Assembly: GCA_036381125.1 (NCBI GenBank)
Contig: DASVDK010000378.1
Coordinates: 1-7,177 of the forward strand
Length of the DNA stretch: 7,177 bases
Direction: 5' to 3'
Source of the DNA: DASVDK01 sp036381125 [NCBI: Thermodesulfobacteriota bacterium]
Lineage (GTDB): Bacteria; DASVDK01
Position numbers and translations under genes: made by a program. The notes beneath the pieces are model-generated. The model was not told where the DNA came from, made no database searches, and saw nothing but the letters and a program-made list of their open reading frames with translations. Below are positions 6,034 to 7,177 of the stretch, one piece after another (positions within the stretch are counted from its first letter, which is position 1; each line of letters begins with the position of its first letter).

Positions 6034-6450
6034 CTACTGGCAGTCGGTGTAGGCGACGCCGCCCACGACGCGCGTCGTGCAGTCCACTCGGCGGGGGCGC
6101 TCGCGCGCCTGTCGCGCGTCCCAGGCATCGGCCAGGCGCCGGCGGTAGTCGGCGATCCGGGCGTCGGCGTCCAGCGGGGTGAGCCGCCCGTGATCGACGG
6201 CCTCGGCCGTGGCGAGCCGGAAGGCATAGAAGGCCGCGACATCGGTCGGGATCGTCACGCCGGCCGCGTGCCAGCGGGCGCGGGCGCCGTCCACGCAGTA
6301 GCGCTCGCGGGCCAGCGCCGTGGTGGCGGCCGGCGCCTCGGCGTGGCAGCTCGCCCACCACGTCGTGAGATCGGCCTGCAAGGCATTCCACCGCGTCGTC
6401 GCGCAACCGGTCACGAGGGGGAGCATGGCGAGGAGGAGAAGGGCGCGCAT
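6034..6450 (-). CDS. Phage-encoded lipoprotein, possible moron (138 aa)
   Basis: This is the only minus-strand gene. ATG 6450-6448 is chosen over an upstream ATG at 6498 because GGAGGTG sits directly before it and the product then opens with a textbook lipoprotein signal: MRALLLLAMLPLVTGC, lipobox V-T-G-C, lipidated Cys16. The residue after it is Ala, which in a Gram-negative host would favour the outer membrane. The mature part is helical and rich in Ala, Arg and Trp, with four more cysteines at 35, 52, 124 and 137. The C-terminus, VDCTTRVVGGVAYTDCQ, looks like a hairpin closed by a disulfide. The end lies 2 bases from the stop of ejection protein 3, tail to tail. It is too long and wrongly placed for a typical Rz1 spanin. 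Superinfection exclusion or host-surface change, as with T5 Llp, is possible. The function is not recognised. Confidence 0.85.
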   Translation of the reverse strand: MRALLLLAMLPLVTGCATTRWNALQADLTTWWASCHAEAPAATTALARERYCVDGARARWHAAGVTIPTDVAAFYAFRLATAEAVDHGRLTPLDADARIADYRRRLADAWDARQARERPRRVDCTTRVVGGVAYTDCQ

Positions 6451-6453
6451 GGG

Positions 6454-6460
6454 CACCTCC
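6454..6460 (-). promoter_or_regulatory. Ribosome binding site of the lipoprotein gene
   Basis: On the minus strand GGAGGTG ends 3 bases before ATG 6450; the GGAGG core has 5 bases of spacing. This decides the start of the lipoprotein and removes 16 residues from the longest frame, bringing the signal peptide to the N-terminus. Confidence 0.82.
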
Positions 6461-6468
6461 CGCCTCGC

Positions 6469-6498
6469 ACCGTAGGCAGGCCGATGGTCGCTCGTCAA
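6469..6498 (-). promoter_or_regulatory. Possible sigma70-type promoter for the lipoprotein gene
   Basis: The minus strand shows TTGACG (6498-6493; five of six match the -35 consensus), 18 bases, then TACGGT (6474-6469; T, A and final T match the -10 consensus). Transcription would start about 10 bases before the ribosome site. The -10 is weak. If real, the gene has its own promoter independent of the + strand late operon, which suits expression in a lysogen or early in infection. Confidence 0.35.
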
Positions 6499-6518
6499 GG
6501 AGGCACGAAAGAGTAGGT

Positions 6519-6674
6519 ATGGCCGACCCGAAAGCCAAGCGCATCAGCAACAAGGTGAAGCGGCTCGTCCATGAGGGGAAGCCCCAGAAGCAGGCGGTCG
6601 CGATCGCGTACTCGATGGCCCGCGCGGGGAAGCTCGGGCCCCGCGGCGGGTATCGGCGGGGCGCGAAGGGGTAA
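6519..6674 (+). CDS. Small basic phage protein (51 aa)
   Basis: ATG 6519 to TAA 6672-6674. AAGGAGG at 6497-6503 is 15 bases upstream, longer than usual, with a weaker GTAGG closer in. No other start exists in frame. The product is Lys/Arg-rich: MADPKAKRISNKVKRLVHEG, then KPQKQAVAIAYSMARAGKL and a Gly/Arg-rich tail (PRGGYRRGAKG). The core, a basic helix then EGKPxKQAVAIA, recalls short conserved phage proteins of the KQAIAIA type (similar to DUF6496); I could not confirm the family. It has no signal peptide or membrane segment. It is divergent from the lipoprotein across a 68-base gap and is followed after 3 bases by the tailspike gene, so it is probably co-transcribed with the latter. Binding of nucleic acid, for example packaged DNA, is plausible from charge only. 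Confidence 0.75.
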   Translation: MADPKAKRISNKVKRLVHEGKPQKQAVAIAYSMARAGKLGPRGGYRRGAKG

Positions 6675-6677
6675 GCG

Positions 6678-7177
6678 GTGGCGCTTCCCACCCAGCGCTA
6701 CCCGGCCGATCAGGGGGACCGGAACACCTGGGGCGCGATCCTGCGCGCCTTCTGGGGCCGGCTCGTCGATCTCACGACCGGCCAGTGGAAGCCGGGCGTC
6801 ATCCCGGGCAGCGCGCTCGAGTCCGGCACCATCACCGAGACGCAGCTCGGCGACAACACGGTCACGAGCGCCAAGATTCAGAACGACTCGATCACGACGG
6901 CCAAGCTCGCGGGCGGCGCCGTGACCGACGCCAAGGTCGCCGCCGACGCGGCGATCGCGCAGAGCAAGATCGCGAACCTTGAAGGCGACCTCGCGGCCAA
7001 GGTCACGAACCCCATGACGACCGCCGGCGACCTCATCGTCGCCGGGGCGAATGGGGTGCCGGCGCGGCTGCCGGCGAGCGTCGTGAACGTCCGCGAGCCG
7101 CGCTTTGGCGCCACAGCCGATGGCGTCACCGACGACACCGACGCCATCCTCGCCGCGATCGCGGCGGCGCCGGCGCG
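6678..7177 (+). CDS. Tailspike or tail fibre with pectate-lyase-type beta-helix, N-terminal part (3' end outside window)
   Basis: GTG 6678 lies 3 bases after the previous stop, with AAGGGG 6 bases upstream; 166 complete codons are visible. Residues 7-40 hold RYPADQGDRNTWGAILRAFW, the D-x-N-T-W-G type N-terminus found in phage tail appendages. Residues 50-100 are five repeats of about 10 residues. Residues 111-133 hold NPMTTAGDLIVAGANG and VPARLP, a linker common in tail fibres. Residues 137-164 hold VNVREPRFGATADGVTDDT followed by an Ala-rich helix: the entry of the pectate-lyase superfamily beta-helix (N-V-x-x-x-x-F-G-A-x-x-D-G-x-T-D-D-T). Such spikes bind and often cut host surface polysaccharide; the catalytic part is beyond the window, so enzyme activity cannot be judged. 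It sits after the ejection genes, as the P22 tailspike gene does. Confidence 0.86.
   Translation, partial: MALPTQRYPADQGDRNTWGAILRAFWGRLVDLTTGQWKPGVIPGSALESGTITETQLGDNTVTSAKIQNDSITTAKLAGGAVTDAKVAADAAIAQSKIANLEGDLAAKVTNPMTTAGDLIVAGANGVPARLPASVVNVREPRFGATADGVTDDTDAILAAIAAAPA
6825..6977 (+). repeat. Five decapeptide repeats in the tailspike shaft
   Basis: Residues 50-100 of the spike split into GTITETQLGD, NTVTSAKIQN, DSITTAKLAG, GAVTDAKVAA and DAAIAQSKIAN. The shared pattern is x-x-I/V-T-x-x-K/Q-I/L/V-x-x with an Asn/Asp/Gly at the joints. The unit is about 30 bases, conserved at protein level more than in DNA. Such repeats usually form a trimeric shaft linking the virion anchor to the receptor-binding domain. 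Confidence 0.78.

Noticed and set aside
6031-6060. Terminator between the convergent genes
   Set aside because: No GC hairpin with a T-tract is seen; the stops are only 2 bases apart.
6064-6079. Perfect 16-base palindrome CACGACGCGCGTCGTG near the end of the lipoprotein gene
   Set aside because: It could be an operator or hairpin, but no T-tract follows, it lies inside coding sequence, and a rough estimate gives about a one-in-three chance of one such palindrome in a window of this size and GC content.
6034-6498. Lipoprotein starting at the upstream ATG 6498
   Set aside because: It would bury the signal peptide 16 residues inside the protein and ignores the well-placed GGAGGTG before ATG 6450.
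5618-6691. 357-residue minus-strand frame that spans the lipoprotein gene
   Set aside because: It runs in a different frame from the lipoprotein, overlaps three better genes and shows no domain or start signal.

Overview
The window is one gene-dense, very GC-rich stretch (codon third positions are mostly G or C) of a tailed-phage virion module, either a free phage or a prophage. All genes but one run on the + strand. They are packed with overlaps or gaps of a few bases, as expected for a late structural operon. No integrase, transposase, tRNA, CRISPR array or housekeeping gene is visible. The host cannot be named. The base composition and a lipoprotein gene fit a high-GC bacterium, possibly Gram-negative, but that is inference.

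Layout. (1) 1-1415: the end of a probable tail-appendage protein, a small conserved phage protein, and a glycine-rich adhesin-like protein. (2) 1415-1837: a GNAT-fold protein with a degraded acetyl-CoA loop, resembling the gp13-type protein that precedes the internal virion proteins of T7-like phages. (3) 1827-6031: three consecutive genes of 245, 511 and 641 residues. I read them as DNA-ejection (internal virion) proteins. Their number, order and sizes resemble P22 gp7, gp20 and gp16 (about 229, 471 and 609 residues). (4) 6034-6674: a small insert with the only minus-strand gene, a lipoprotein with its own ribosome binding site and a possible promoter, and a divergent 51-residue basic protein. 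(5) 6678-7177: the start of a tailspike with a virion-anchor-like N-terminus, five decapeptide repeats and the entry to a pectate-lyase-type beta-helix. It runs off the window.

How the parts fit. The two ends encode host-recognition proteins (a polyglycine adhesin and a beta-helix tailspike). The centre encodes proteins likely carried inside the capsid and delivered with the DNA. The order ejection genes, then a moron-like locus with a leftward gene, then tailspike repeats the P22 plan, where the superinfection-exclusion gene sieA lies between gene 16 and gene 9. The minus-strand lipoprotein is therefore the best candidate here for a little-described accessory function such as superinfection exclusion or host-surface modification. 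That role is inferred from position and lipoprotein character only.

No stretch longer than about 70 bases lacks a gene. Long minus-strand open frames opposite the ejection genes are read as composition artefacts.
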